A model generated the notes under the pieces. The model saw nothing but the letters and a program-made list of their open reading frames with translations, was not told the DNA's origin and made no database searches. The position numbers and the translations under genes were made by a program. Source: 21-14-0-10-47-8 sp966211455 (GTDB taxonomy: Bacteria > Bdellovibrionota > Bdellovibrionia > Bdellovibrionales > Bdellovibrionaceae). From it: a DNA stretch of 64,000 nt. Location of the stretch: NCBI GenBank assembly GCA_966211455.1, contig CBIHNI010000016.1:1-64000 (forward strand), written 5' to 3'. Below are positions 44,548-52,931 of this stretch, one piece after another. Every line of letters begins with the position of its first letter. Position 1 is the first letter of the stretch.

Positions 44548-45582
44548 ATGTCAAAATTGAATTCCATTCCCGTCGTCACTGCCGGCCACGCTGAAAAAAA
44601 GAAACTCTTGGATCACCTGCCAAAATTGGCTGGGAAAAAGATCCTGGTGATCGGCGATGTCGGTTTGGACGAATACATCCTGGGTGATGTTCGCCGCCTG
44701 AGCCCCGAAGCTCCGGTGCCGATTTTGGATGTGGAAAAAGAAGATTTGCGTTTGGGCTTGGCCGCCAACGTGGCCCAAAACATCAAAAGCCTGGGTGGGG
44801 AGCCTGTTCTGGTTTCCGTTGTCGGCCAGGATGGTGGCGCTGACCTTTTGGTGCACCTGTTTCGTCAAAATGGTGTTGATACTTCGCATTTGATTGCGGA
44901 TCCCAAGCGTCCGACCACGCGTAAAACGCGGGTCATGGCCAAGCACCACCACCTGGTGCGTGTCGATCGTGAAATCCGTCACTTCTTGTCGGCCGAAACC
45001 GAAGCCAAAGTTCTTAGCAAAGTTCAGTCCTTGATCGAAAAGATCGATGCGGTTGTCATCGAAGATTATGCCAAAGGCGTGGTCAGCCGCGGTCTTTTGC
45101 AGCAAATCGTAAAGCTTTCGCATGCTCACAAAAAGCAGGTGTTTGTCGATCCTCACCAAACCAACTCGGGCGATTTCTATGCCGGCGTGGATTTGGTAAA
45201 GCCAAATTTTTCCGAGTCGATCGCGCTTTCCGGAATGGATTACGACGAGCTTCGTGACGATCCGGATAAGTTGATCGATCTGGGGCGCGCTGTGCAGTCT
45301 CGCACAGGGGCGAAGCAAGTGGTCATGACCCGTGGAAAAGACGGCATGATCATTTTCTCGGACAACCAAATGGTGCAAGTTCCGACTTACGCACGCCAAG
45401 TTTTCGACGTCACGGGTGCCGGTGATACGGTTATCGCGACGATGACCTTGGGGGTGGTGTCGGGATTGTCGCTGACTGAAGCTTGTATGCTGGCCAATTT
45501 CGCGGCCGGTGTGGTCGTCGGTCAGGTGGGCTGCGTGCCTTGCACGACGGATGACCTGCGCCAATATATCGAAAGCCTGTAA
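44548..45582 (+). CDS. hldA: HldA/RfaE1-like heptose-7-phosphate kinase
   Basis: 344 residues from the ATG at 44548 (the frame begins at 44491). A PfkB/ribokinase fold with GDVGLDEYILGDVRRLSPEA near the N-terminus, matching the RfaE first-domain signature, and VTGAGDTVIATM (ATP/substrate site, catalytic Asp) near residue 290. It would phosphorylate D-glycero-D-manno-heptose 7-phosphate for lipopolysaccharide core. The second RfaE (nucleotidyltransferase) domain is absent, so the partner must be elsewhere. Confidence 0.9.
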   Translation: MSKLNSIPVVTAGHAEKKKLLDHLPKLAGKKILVIGDVGLDEYILGDVRRLSPEAPVPILDVEKEDLRLGLAANVAQNIKSLGGEPVLVSVVGQDGGADLLVHLFRQNGVDTSHLIADPKRPTTRKTRVMAKHHHLVRVDREIRHFLSAETEAKVLSKVQSLIEKIDAVVIEDYAKGVVSRGLLQQIVKLSHAHKKQVFVDPHQTNSGDFYAGVDLVKPNFSESIALSGMDYDELRDDPDKLIDLGRAVQSRTGAKQVVMTRGKDGMIIFSDNQMVQVPTYARQVFDVTGAGDTVIATMTLGVVSGLSLTEACMLANFAAGVVVGQVGCVPCTTDDLRQYIESL

Positions 45583-45607
45583 GATTCTCCTGGACCTTGG
45601 TTGAAAA

Positions 45608-45627
45608 AGCAGGACGCACGTCCTGCT
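45608..45627 (-). terminator. Hairpin with minus-strand U-tract
   Basis: AGCAGGACG (45608-45616) and CGTCCTGCT (45619-45627) are perfect complements around CA. Read on the minus strand it is followed by TTTTTC, giving a terminator-like structure pointing leftwards, although no minus-strand gene lies to the right of it until 49699. Confidence 0.45.
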
Positions 45628-45729
45628 GCAAGACCGTCCGTTCATAAACTTAAAGACCTTTATTTCAAAATTCGTCTAGACTGAAAAAGTCTGTAAAATC
45701 CAAAACTCAAGGATGAGGAGAACATAAGT

Positions 45730-48186
45730 ATGAATTTCAAGACCGGCATGGGCTTGATGGTCGCTTCTGGCGTGATCATCGCGGCCTGTACGACAGCCAC
45801 CAAACGCGGCGTGAGCTCGGACTACACGGGCGAAGCGCGCAACCTGACAGACAGCGATGTTGTGTCAGCATCTTCAACTCGCGGACTGAAGCTGACTTCA
45901 GGTCGTTTGATCATCGACAACGATGCATCTTTCGAATCGAAGTTGAGAATCATCAAAGCTGCGAAAACAAACCTATATCTGACATATTATATTTATTCAG
46001 ATGACTACACGTCTTCTGTCTTCAATGCCGCTTTGATCGAAAAAGCGAGCAGTGGTGTGAAAGTTCACATCATGGTCGATTTGGCGACAAACTATGCCAA
46101 AATGGATCTGTTCCGCTTCCTGGAAGCCGCAGGTAAAGGCAATATCGAAGTTCGCTTCTATAATAAGCCTTCAGCTGGCATTCAACGAGACGCTTATTAT
46201 TTGACACTGCCTTGCTCGCACGAAAATCAAGTCGCTTCAAAACGTGAAGCTTGCGAAGCCGAAAAAAGAAAAATTGTCGAAGCTGGCAAGTTCACGCCGC
46301 AGCAGCAGCTGATGCAGAAACTGTATCTGTCTAGCTATTACACGAAAAACGGTCCAGGCCTGCAGGTTGCAACTGTTGGCGGACAGCAGATCGATGTCGA
46401 GAATGCACAAAAAGTAGCGACAGCCGACAAAGCAAAGCAAGACGATTTCAAAAAGGGTGCGAAGAAAGCTAAAGAAGCAAAAGCTGGCTCAATTTCTTCA
46501 GCGCTTTCGCTACAGAACTTGATCTCTCAGTTGGCGAACGAAATCGATCCAAGCATCAACTTGGTGACTGGTTTCTTGCCTTTGAACAGCATGCAAAAAG
46601 AAAACAAAGACGATTGGGATCACATCTCGGATTACACTCACCAAAAACTGATCGTGGCTGACGTGGGTGAAGGTCGTTATATGTTCCAATTGGGTGGTCG
46701 TAATATTGAAGATTCTTACCACTTGAAAACGGAATTCTTGAAAGCTTTGAAAGGTAACGAAAAGCAAAAGTATCTTTTCCGCGATACGGACTTCTTCGGT
46801 GAAGTTGCCTCTGGCGGCGAGGAAATCGTAGCGGCTTACCTGCGCAATTGGAATTTCTCGGAAATCGTTGCCACGACAAAAGAAATGGATGCGGTCGCTC
46901 CGTTTGATCTTTCAGTCGGCGTCGCGGCTTGCGGAAACCCACAGGATCCAAAGGCGCAGCAGTGCATTCAGCAATTCTTTATGAGCCTGGCGACACCGCA
47001 AGGTATGGCCGATGTTCAGCAAAAAGCGCAAGCGCGTGCGATGGAAGTTGGCAAGAACACCCAAATCCGTGCGCAAAAATACATGACGACTTACGCTGTT
47101 CCTTCGCAGCAGAAGAAGAATCTGATTTCTTTCCGTGGCGAAAACAAATCAGACGAGTTGTCAGCAAACGATTTGAACTCGGCGCTGATCACGTACATCG
47201 AAAACTTGAACACGCGTAAAGATAGCTCGGTGAAGCGCACTTTCGGTGCTTTCACCGGTAACGAGACTGCGACCGGTAAATACATGTCGCACCTGTGGCA
47301 GCGTGGGATGGAAAACGCATGTGCTTCTGGCAAAGAGACAAGCGTGATCCTGCACTCGGCCTACTTGCTTCCTTCATCTTCAATGGTGAAGACGATCGGT
47401 AAAATGGTCGACGGAACTTGGAATTGCGGTAAGGTTCAGTTGAAAATCATCACCAACTCTTTCGAGACGACAGATTTGAACATCATCAATATCTTCGCTC
47501 GCGGACAGATGCAGGCGATCTTCAATAAATATCTGGATTCATACACTCCAGGTCGCAGCGCTCAGCTCAGCTACTTTGAATACACTGTACCAAATGGACA
47601 GACCCAGTCATTGCACACCAAGCTTTCTTTGTTGGGTGACGATATGATCGATGGATCTGCCAACGCGGACGTTCGCAGCTATTACATGGATTCGAACAAC
47701 GGTGTTTATTTGCGCAACGTAAAAGACTTGGCGGCTGATTACCGCGAATACATCAACGAATTGCAACGCAACGGAACGATCGTTGAAAAATCCAGCATGT
47801 TTGCGACGTACGCCGCAGGTGCATGGACGAAGAAAGATCACAAAGTCGACGTTGATGCGATGACAAAACATTTCATCGATTACTGGATCAGTCGCACAAA
47901 GAACCCAGATGCTTTGCGAAAGAAGTATGCGGGCGTGCTGAAGATCTTCGAAGAAATCCTGAAAGACAAAGCGCAAGACGCATTCGAATCAGCGGACGTG
48001 ATGTTGACCCCAAGCAAGTTCTCTCCAGAATCGCGCTTGGTTGATAAACAGTGCGGTAAGCAGAAATACGGCGATAACGAAAACTATGGTTACGATACGT
48101 CGATCGATCAGTGTGTCGAGAAGATGAAAAAAGAAGGTGTGATGGCGGTCGACCCGGCCTTCAACCTTAGCTTCGAAGCGTTCTAA
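45730..48186 (+). CDS. Phospholipase-D-family lipoprotein
   Basis: 818 residues. The signal peptide ends in IIAAC, a valid lipobox. Two HKD motifs are present: HQKLIVAD near residue 304 (then GGRNIEDSYH) and HTKLSLLGDDMIDGSANAD near 628, the pair expected for a PLD/cardiolipin-synthase active site. The N-terminal domain before the first motif has SKLRIIKAAKTNLYLTYYIY-like beta-strand sequence. A Lys/Ala-rich insert separates parts. Likely acts on phospholipids in the periplasm. GAGGAG precedes the ATG and a strong terminator follows. Confidence 0.9.
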   Translation: MNFKTGMGLMVASGVIIAACTTATKRGVSSDYTGEARNLTDSDVVSASSTRGLKLTSGRLIIDNDASFESKLRIIKAAKTNLYLTYYIYSDDYTSSVFNAALIEKASSGVKVHIMVDLATNYAKMDLFRFLEAAGKGNIEVRFYNKPSAGIQRDAYYLTLPCSHENQVASKREACEAEKRKIVEAGKFTPQQQLMQKLYLSSYYTKNGPGLQVATVGGQQIDVENAQKVATADKAKQDDFKKGAKKAKEAKAGSISSALSLQNLISQLANEIDPSINLVTGFLPLNSMQKENKDDWDHISDYTHQKLIVADVGEGRYMFQLGGRNIEDSYHLKTEFLKALKGNEKQKYLFRDTDFFGEVASGGEEIVAAYLRNWNFSEIVATTKEMDAVAPFDLSVGVAACGNPQDPKAQQCIQQFFMSLATPQGMADVQQKAQARAMEVGKNTQIRAQKYMTTYAVPSQQKKNLISFRGENKSDELSANDLNSALITYIENLNTRKDSSVKRTFGAFTGNETATGKYMSHLWQRGMENACASGKETSVILHSAYLLPSSSMVKTIGKMVDGTWNCGKVQLKIITNSFETTDLNIINIFARGQMQAIFNKYLDSYTPGRSAQLSYFEYTVPNGQTQSLHTKLSLLGDDMIDGSANADVRSYYMDSNNGVYLRNVKDLAADYREYINELQRNGTIVEKSSMFATYAAGAWTKKDHKVDVDAMTKHFIDYWISRTKNPDALRKKYAGVLKIFEEILKDKAQDAFESADVMLTPSKFSPESRLVDKQCGKQKYGDNENYGYDTSIDQCVEKMKKEGVMAVDPAFNLSFEAF

Positions 48187-48217
48187 TTGAAGCTAAATTC
48201 GAGATTGAATCTCAACG

Positions 48218-48250
48218 AAACCCGAGTCCAAAAGACTCGGGTTTTGCTTT
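48218..48250 (+). terminator. Rho-independent terminator of the PLD gene
   Basis: AAACCCGAGTC (48218-48228) pairs with GACTCGGGTTT (48234-48244) and is followed by TTGCTTTT. Confidence 0.88.
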
Positions 48251-48322
48251 TGAAGCTCTAAAACTTGCCAATTTGCAGGCTTTGATTCGGTCATACCCTT
48301 GTTATTTCAATAGGTTATAACA

Positions 48323-49594
48323 ATGACAATCCGCGGGAATTCTATGGAGCCAGAGGCCGAATTGTGCTACAAAGGCGCTCTCGGAAAAGGATCCCAAAAG
48401 TCTATGGCAAGCCCTACTGCAAATACAGAATTTAAGCCCCAGTTTTCCGCTTACGAAAACAATTTGGGTGGCACTTTGGTCACCAAAGAAGAAGGTCCAA
48501 AAAACTTCTACGGTCTGACTCAGGACGACCTTCGTGCTTTCTTAAAGGGCCTTGGCAAAGAGCAGTTCCGCGCTCAGCAAATTTTCAAATGGGTTTACGA
48601 AAGACGCATCACCAGCTTCGATGAGATGAGCAATCTGTCGGTGAAATTTCGCGAAGAGCTGAAAGGTCTGTTGGATTTTTCTTTACCGAAAGTCGTCAGC
48701 CACCTGGTTTCGATCGATGGCACTCAAAAATTTCTTTTCGATGTCGGCAATGGCAACACTGTTGAAGCCGTGGTCATTCCAGCCGAAGATCGTTTGACCC
48801 TTTGTATTTCCAGCGAAGTCGGTTGCAACATGGCTTGCAAGTTCTGCTTCACTGGAAAACAAAAATTAAAGCGCCGTCTGCAGACCCACGAAATCGTCGG
48901 TCAGTTCATGCAGGTCAGCGATTGCTTGAAAGAGGGCCAGCGCCTTTCCAATATCGTCTTTATGGGTATGGGCGAGCCGCTGGACAATCCAGATGCCGTT
49001 TTCAAATCCATCGAAGTTCTGCACGATCCATGGGGTATGAATCTGTCTCGCCGCAAGATCACGGTTTCCACCTCAGGCCTGGTTCCTGAGATGTGGCGAA
49101 TCGCCGCCAACAAGGTTCGTCTGGCGGTCAGCCTGAACGGCAGCAACGACGAAATCCGATCGCAGGTGATGCCAATCAATAAGCGCTATCCGATCAAAGA
49201 TCTTCTGGCGGCTTGCCGTCAGTTCTGCGAAGAGACAGGCGATAAGGTCACCTTCGAGTACGTCATGCTGAAGGGCGTGACAGACAAGCTCGAGCAAGCG
49301 CGTGAGCTGCACCAGCTGACCAAAAACATTCCGTGCAAAATCAATTTGATTCCGTTCAATGAGCATCCAGGGTCAGGTTTCGAGCGTCCAGAAGATCGTC
49401 AGATCGAAAAATTCCAGGACGAGCTGATCCGTTTGGGTTCGCACGTTCTGCTTCGTCGCACGATGGGTCGCGATATCTTTGCGGCTTGCGGTCAGCTGAC
49501 GTCAGAATTCGAAAACAAACCGCGCACCATGGATATCTCGAACTCGAGAATCGGATCGACCTTCACCAAGGCCGATATGCGCCCGACGCCTTAA
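48323..49594 (+). CDS. rlmN: RlmN 23S rRNA (A2503-C2) methyltransferase
   Basis: 423 residues by the first ATG; an ATG at 48404 would give 396 and fits the family length better. CNMACKFCF (Cys168, 172, 175 from 48323) binds the radical-SAM iron-sulfur cluster, and GMGEPLDN and GQLTSEF-like C-terminal segments (ACGQLTSE) supply the mechanistic Cys region. The extended N-terminus is not part of the known fold, so I regard the start as open. Confidence 0.94.
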   Translation: MTIRGNSMEPEAELCYKGALGKGSQKSMASPTANTEFKPQFSAYENNLGGTLVTKEEGPKNFYGLTQDDLRAFLKGLGKEQFRAQQIFKWVYERRITSFDEMSNLSVKFREELKGLLDFSLPKVVSHLVSIDGTQKFLFDVGNGNTVEAVVIPAEDRLTLCISSEVGCNMACKFCFTGKQKLKRRLQTHEIVGQFMQVSDCLKEGQRLSNIVFMGMGEPLDNPDAVFKSIEVLHDPWGMNLSRRKITVSTSGLVPEMWRIAANKVRLAVSLNGSNDEIRSQVMPINKRYPIKDLLAACRQFCEETGDKVTFEYVMLKGVTDKLEQARELHQLTKNIPCKINLIPFNEHPGSGFERPEDRQIEKFQDELIRLGSHVLLRRTMGRDIFAACGQLTSEFENKPRTMDISNSRIGSTFTKADMRPTP

Positions 49595-49649
49595 TGGCGA
49601 GCACCTGCTTTGATGAAAAATTGGTATGGGACGTCGGGCAATCACAGTC

Positions 49650-49663
49650 GGATGAGCTCATCC
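49650..49663. repeat. 14-bp perfect palindrome GGATGAGCTCATCC
   Basis: Perfect dyad symmetry, without loop, 55 bp after rlmN and 36 bp before the transposase stop on the other strand. No T-run follows. Could be chance or a protein-binding site. Confidence 0.3.
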
Positions 49664-49698
49664 CTGCATTTCCTTAAACAGTATTTGCTGCTCTTGCT

Positions 49699-50337
49699 TC
49701 AGACCCAAATTTGTTGTTCGTAAATCTTGCCAAGAGGCTCAAGATCGGAAGCCGGTGGGCCTTGAGCCCGTAAGATGCGGATCGATTCCTTGAGCTGCTG
49801 CAAATTGTCTGATGTGCGGGCAAGACCCAGAACATCCAATGTGTTCTTCAGGATGTAGTCCTTCATAATGGCAAAGTCTTTTCCCCATCCAACGACTCGG
49901 GAAAAAGGACGATAGTCCCAAAATTTCGGACGTTCGACCGAAGCTTTTTGATTCGGATTTCCACCCATGCGTTCAAAACCCATTTCCCTCAGCATCACCT
50001 GCGCAATTCGGCCCGAGAAGGCCTTGATAAAGGCCGAATAATTTTGAAGATTACGCCCCTGCAAAACGATGTGAAGATGATTCCCGACATTCTGAAAACG
50101 ATAAACCTTGAGATGGTTCTTGCGGGCATAAAAGTTCAAAGTCGCCTGAATGCGCTTTTGATATCGCCGTTGCAGCATCGAAAAGCGACCCTTGCAAAGC
50201 GTGGATTTTAAAATCACATGCAAAGGTTTTTTAGAATGAAAAGGCCTTTTGTGCCGAGGATTCCCTTTCAAAAGAAGGCCGCCCATCTCCTGTTTGGTGG
50301 GTTTAAGAAAAGAAAGTTGGCGAGCTTGCTTTGCCAT
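49699..50337 (-). CDS. REP-type Y1 (IS200-like) transposase paralogue
   Basis: 212 residues. HLH (87-89, in GNHLHIVLQG) is the HUH motif and Tyr161 in KDYILKNT fits the catalytic tyrosine. FSGRIAQVML, RPFSRVVGWG and PRHKRPFHSKKPLHVILK are shared landmarks with the paralogue at 31687, which has an extra insert. No terminal inverted repeats of an insertion sequence flank it; RAYT-like domestication is plausible. The adjacent region (50473-50535) carries nested inverted repeats. Confidence 0.85.
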   Translation of the reverse strand: MAKQARQLSFLKPTKQEMGGLLLKGNPRHKRPFHSKKPLHVILKSTLCKGRFSMLQRRYQKRIQATLNFYARKNHLKVYRFQNVGNHLHIVLQGRNLQNYSAFIKAFSGRIAQVMLREMGFERMGGNPNQKASVERPKFWDYRPFSRVVGWGKDFAIMKDYILKNTLDVLGLARTSDNLQQLKESIRILRAQGPPASDLEPLGKIYEQQIWV

Positions 50338-50472
50338 GTCGAGTGTATAGTTTGGAAAGCACGAAGAGTCAAAATCAAATTCAGCGATGGGGTAAAAAAA
50401 TGGAGAATAGAAAAAATGGAGAATAGGGAAGAAGAGTTTGCGGGGTGGCGCGAGGATAAGAGGCTGTCAAAG

Positions 50473-50535
50473 GAATGCGGAGGTTGGAGGGTAACAGTGC
50501 GCTGTATTCGGAGCGGAATACGGTCATCCGCATTC
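50473..50535. repeat. Nested inverted repeats next to the second transposase
   Basis: Outer arms GAATGCGG (50473-50480) and CCGCATTC (50528-50535) enclose inner arms GTATTC (50504-50509) and GAATAC (50516-50521). The arrangement is like a REP/BIME and lies 136 bp upstream of the transposase start. Confidence 0.55.
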
Positions 50536-50554
50536 AGTCCAGTATTTGGAGTAG

Positions 50555-50659
50555 GGAATCAGGAATCAGGAATCAGGAATCAGGAATAGGGAATCAGGAA
50601 TCAGGAATCAGGAATAGGGAATCAGGAATCAGGAATACGGAATCAGGAATAGGGAATCC
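50555..50659 (+). repeat. 15-unit tandem heptamer array (GGAATCA and variants)
   Basis: Fifteen consecutive 7-bp units: ten GGAATCA, three GGAATAG, one GGAATAC and one GGAATCC. It is uninterrupted and in an AT-rich, purine-rich context. The 105-bp length is a multiple of three, so any reading frame through it stays open. Confidence 0.9.
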
Positions 50660-50794
50660 TGATCTGAGGGTGGGGACTCATTATCCTGTTGGTGCGCTCG
50701 TGAGCCCTTGCCGCCGGGGGTAAATCCTCAAGTCCTCGTTTGCCAAACCGGGTGTAACAGGCGATATTTCCTTCTTCGAAAAGAGGTAAATACA

Positions 50795-51703
50795 ATGTCT
50801 GAAATCTTGGTTGTTGGCAGTCTGGCTTATGATTCAATTCAAACTCCATCTGGCAAAGTGGATCGCGCTTTGGGCGGATCTGCGAATTACTTTTCACTAG
50901 CAGCATCTTTATTTGCACGCGTGCGTGTGGTCGGTGTGGTCGGCGAAGACTATGAGAAAAAAGATTTCGAAATGCTAAAAAGCCGCAACGTCGATACTTC
51001 TGGCATGACGGTGGCAAAAGGAAAAACCTTCCACTGGTCGGGATATTACGAAGGCGACATGAACGAAGCGATCACGCGTGCGACAGATTTGAATGTCTTT
51101 GCCGATTTCAATCCGAACTTGCCAGAGCACTACCGCGATTCAAAGTTCGTCTTTTTGGCGAATATCTCTCCGGATCTTCAGGTCAAAGTTTTAGAGCAGG
51201 TGCAAAAGCCGATGTTTGTCGGTATGGACACCATGAATTTCTGGATCACTTCGAAATTGGATGATCTGAAAAAAGTTTTGAAGAAAGTCGACGTCGTTCT
51301 GATCAATGAACACGAAGCGATGATGCTGACGGGTGCTGGTAATGCCATCGAAGCGGCTCCCAAAGTTTGCGCCATGGGACCGAAAGCTTTGGTCATCAAG
51401 CGCGGCGAGTACGGCTTTGTGATGTACACTCAAGAACAGGGCTATTTCATTCTGCCAGCGGTCCCAATCGAGAAAGTCACAGACCCAACTGGTGCCGGTG
51501 ATACCTTTGCAGGTGGATTCTTTGGATACCTGGCAAGTCTGGGTCGTCAGCCAACCGTGGCTGATCTAAAAATGGCCTGCATGAAGGGTACCGTGCTGGC
51601 GAGCTTTACGATTCAGGACTTTAGTGTGGGTGCTTTGTCGAAGACGACCCTGAAGGAACTGGACCAACGGCTTGAAAAGTACCTGAACGTTATCAAATTC
51701 TAA
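50795..51703 (+). CDS. PfkB-family carbohydrate kinase
   Basis: 302 residues from the ATG at 50795 with AGAGG upstream (the frame extends to 50708). ILVVGSLAYDSIQTPSG and GGSANYFSLAAS at the N-terminus and DPTGAGDTFAGGFFGYLAS near residue 230 are ribokinase/PfkB signatures with the catalytic Asp. It phosphorylates a sugar or nucleoside; the substrate is not evident. Sits 135 bp after the heptamer array, which could influence its promoter. Confidence 0.9.
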   Translation: MSEILVVGSLAYDSIQTPSGKVDRALGGSANYFSLAASLFARVRVVGVVGEDYEKKDFEMLKSRNVDTSGMTVAKGKTFHWSGYYEGDMNEAITRATDLNVFADFNPNLPEHYRDSKFVFLANISPDLQVKVLEQVQKPMFVGMDTMNFWITSKLDDLKKVLKKVDVVLINEHEAMMLTGAGNAIEAAPKVCAMGPKALVIKRGEYGFVMYTQEQGYFILPAVPIEKVTDPTGAGDTFAGGFFGYLASLGRQPTVADLKMACMKGTVLASFTIQDFSVGALSKTTLKELDQRLEKYLNVIKF

Positions 51704-51718
51704 GCTCAGTTCAAAATA

Positions 51719-51742
51719 ATCGCCATCCCAAGGGTGGCGATG
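51719..51742 (+). terminator. Weak hairpin after the PfkB gene
   Basis: ATCGCCA-T-CCC pairs with GGG-TGGCGAT with one bulge. The T-run is poor (GCTTTAG), so termination is partial at best. Confidence 0.4.
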
Positions 51743-51784
51743 CTTTAGAAAAGGCCTGAAGTTTCCGATAGTTGATTCAGGCAT

Positions 51785-52921
51785 ATGACGAAAAAAGCGA
51801 AAAAGCCAAAGCAACAGCTGATCAATTCTCTGCTCGATGATCTGAAAGATCAGTCGAACGAAGAGAGTTTGCGCATCGGTCCGAACGGGATCGAAGCGTC
51901 TGGCGAATTTTCTGCTGAAGATCTGAAGCTCGATCTGGGCGAAGAAGAAAACGACAAGACAACCGTGCTGGGACAAGAAAGCTCTTCTTCTGATTCGGAT
52001 GAAGACGAGAACTCGATTCAGATCGGTGCCGAATTCTACGTTGAAGACAATAAGACGACTCCGTTCAAATCAGCGGCTCGCAATATGGATTCGATTCAAC
52101 CGCCAAAATTGGACGGACTCGAAGACGCAATGCCGGCTGTGGTTCCGCCAATCGAAGATGAATCCGAGCTGACGGTTCCGCTGCAGAAATCCGAACCCGA
52201 GACTCGTCAAACGAAACCCACAAGAACGCATCACCAACAGCAAGAGGTTCGTGTTTCGGCTCCGGTTTCAACCCCAGCTCCACAAGCGGCGCCGCCGCGA
52301 AGTGCCGCTTTCGACAATCAGTTTTCGCGTGCGGAAAACCTGAAGGTGGCCCAGCAGCGAATTTTGGAACTTGAAAAAGACATCGAAAAGTACCGCAAAG
52401 AAAACGAGATGCTGACATCGGCAAGCGAGATCTCACGAAATCGCATCGACGAGCTGATCTCAAAATCTTTGCATCTGGAAAAACAGAAGAACGAGCTCAA
52501 AGAACTGAACGAGTCAGAGCTTCGCATCTTCAAAGACGGATTGATTGCCAAAGACACCGAGATTCATCGCCTGCGTAGCAAAGTCGAGGAGCTGGAAAGC
52601 CGCTTGGCCAATGATCTGCGCAAGGTGCGCGTGCGCGAGCGCGAGCTTGAAAATCGTCTGGAGCTTGCCAAGGTCGAGCGGACCGCCTTGCTGCGTGCAA
52701 AAGATGAAACCATCTTGGATTTGAAACGTAAGACCGAAAACTTGCAGGCCGAGCTGGAAAGCTATCAAAACAAAGTGATCGAGCTGGGGCAGAAGATCGA
52801 TGCCAATCAGGATCAGTTTGCACGCACCGTTCGGGCCTTGCGTTTGGCCCTGACGAATTTAGAAGTCAACGAAGGCACGAGCACATCAATCACTTTGACT
52901 CCGATAAAAAAAGCGGATTAA
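51785..52921 (+). CDS. Acidic/coiled-coil protein with Thr-Thr motifs
   Basis: 378 residues. A Lys-rich start is followed by an acidic, disordered stretch (about 25-90) with KTTVLGQES and KTTPF, a Pro/Ala/Gln region (about 110-165) and a long coiled coil (about 175-355) of Glu/Arg/Lys/Leu heptads. No enzymatic motif. The paired Thr motifs resemble phospho-Thr sites that FHA domains can bind, and an FHA-GGDEF protein is encoded 3.6 kb downstream; the link is speculation. It begins 81 nt after the PfkB gene and ends 10 nt before the phosphoesterase gene. Confidence 0.75.
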   Translation: MTKKAKKPKQQLINSLLDDLKDQSNEESLRIGPNGIEASGEFSAEDLKLDLGEEENDKTTVLGQESSSSDSDEDENSIQIGAEFYVEDNKTTPFKSAARNMDSIQPPKLDGLEDAMPAVVPPIEDESELTVPLQKSEPETRQTKPTRTHHQQQEVRVSAPVSTPAPQAAPPRSAAFDNQFSRAENLKVAQQRILELEKDIEKYRKENEMLTSASEISRNRIDELISKSLHLEKQKNELKELNESELRIFKDGLIAKDTEIHRLRSKVEELESRLANDLRKVRVRERELENRLELAKVERTALLRAKDETILDLKRKTENLQAELESYQNKVIELGQKIDANQDQFARTVRALRLALTNLEVNEGTSTSITLTPIKKAD

Positions 52922-52931
52922 CTTTCCCGCC

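Larger units (their letters stand above)
50338..50794. other. Repeat-rich intergenic region
   Basis: 457 bp between the transposase start and the PfkB kinase start. It holds a 16-bp direct duplication, AAAAAATGGAGAATAG, at 50395-50426, nested inverted repeats (50473-50535) and a heptamer array (50555-50659). Open frames here read through repeats and are not called. Confidence 0.7.

Noticed and set aside
49699..50337. Complete insertion sequence
   Set aside because: No terminal repeats or target duplications bracket the gene; REP-associated type is more consistent.
50475..50723. 82-residue repeat protein with ESGIRNQ units
   Set aside because: It is only the translation of the heptamer array, which keeps all frames open because 7 bp times 3 is 21 bp; no ribosome-binding site.
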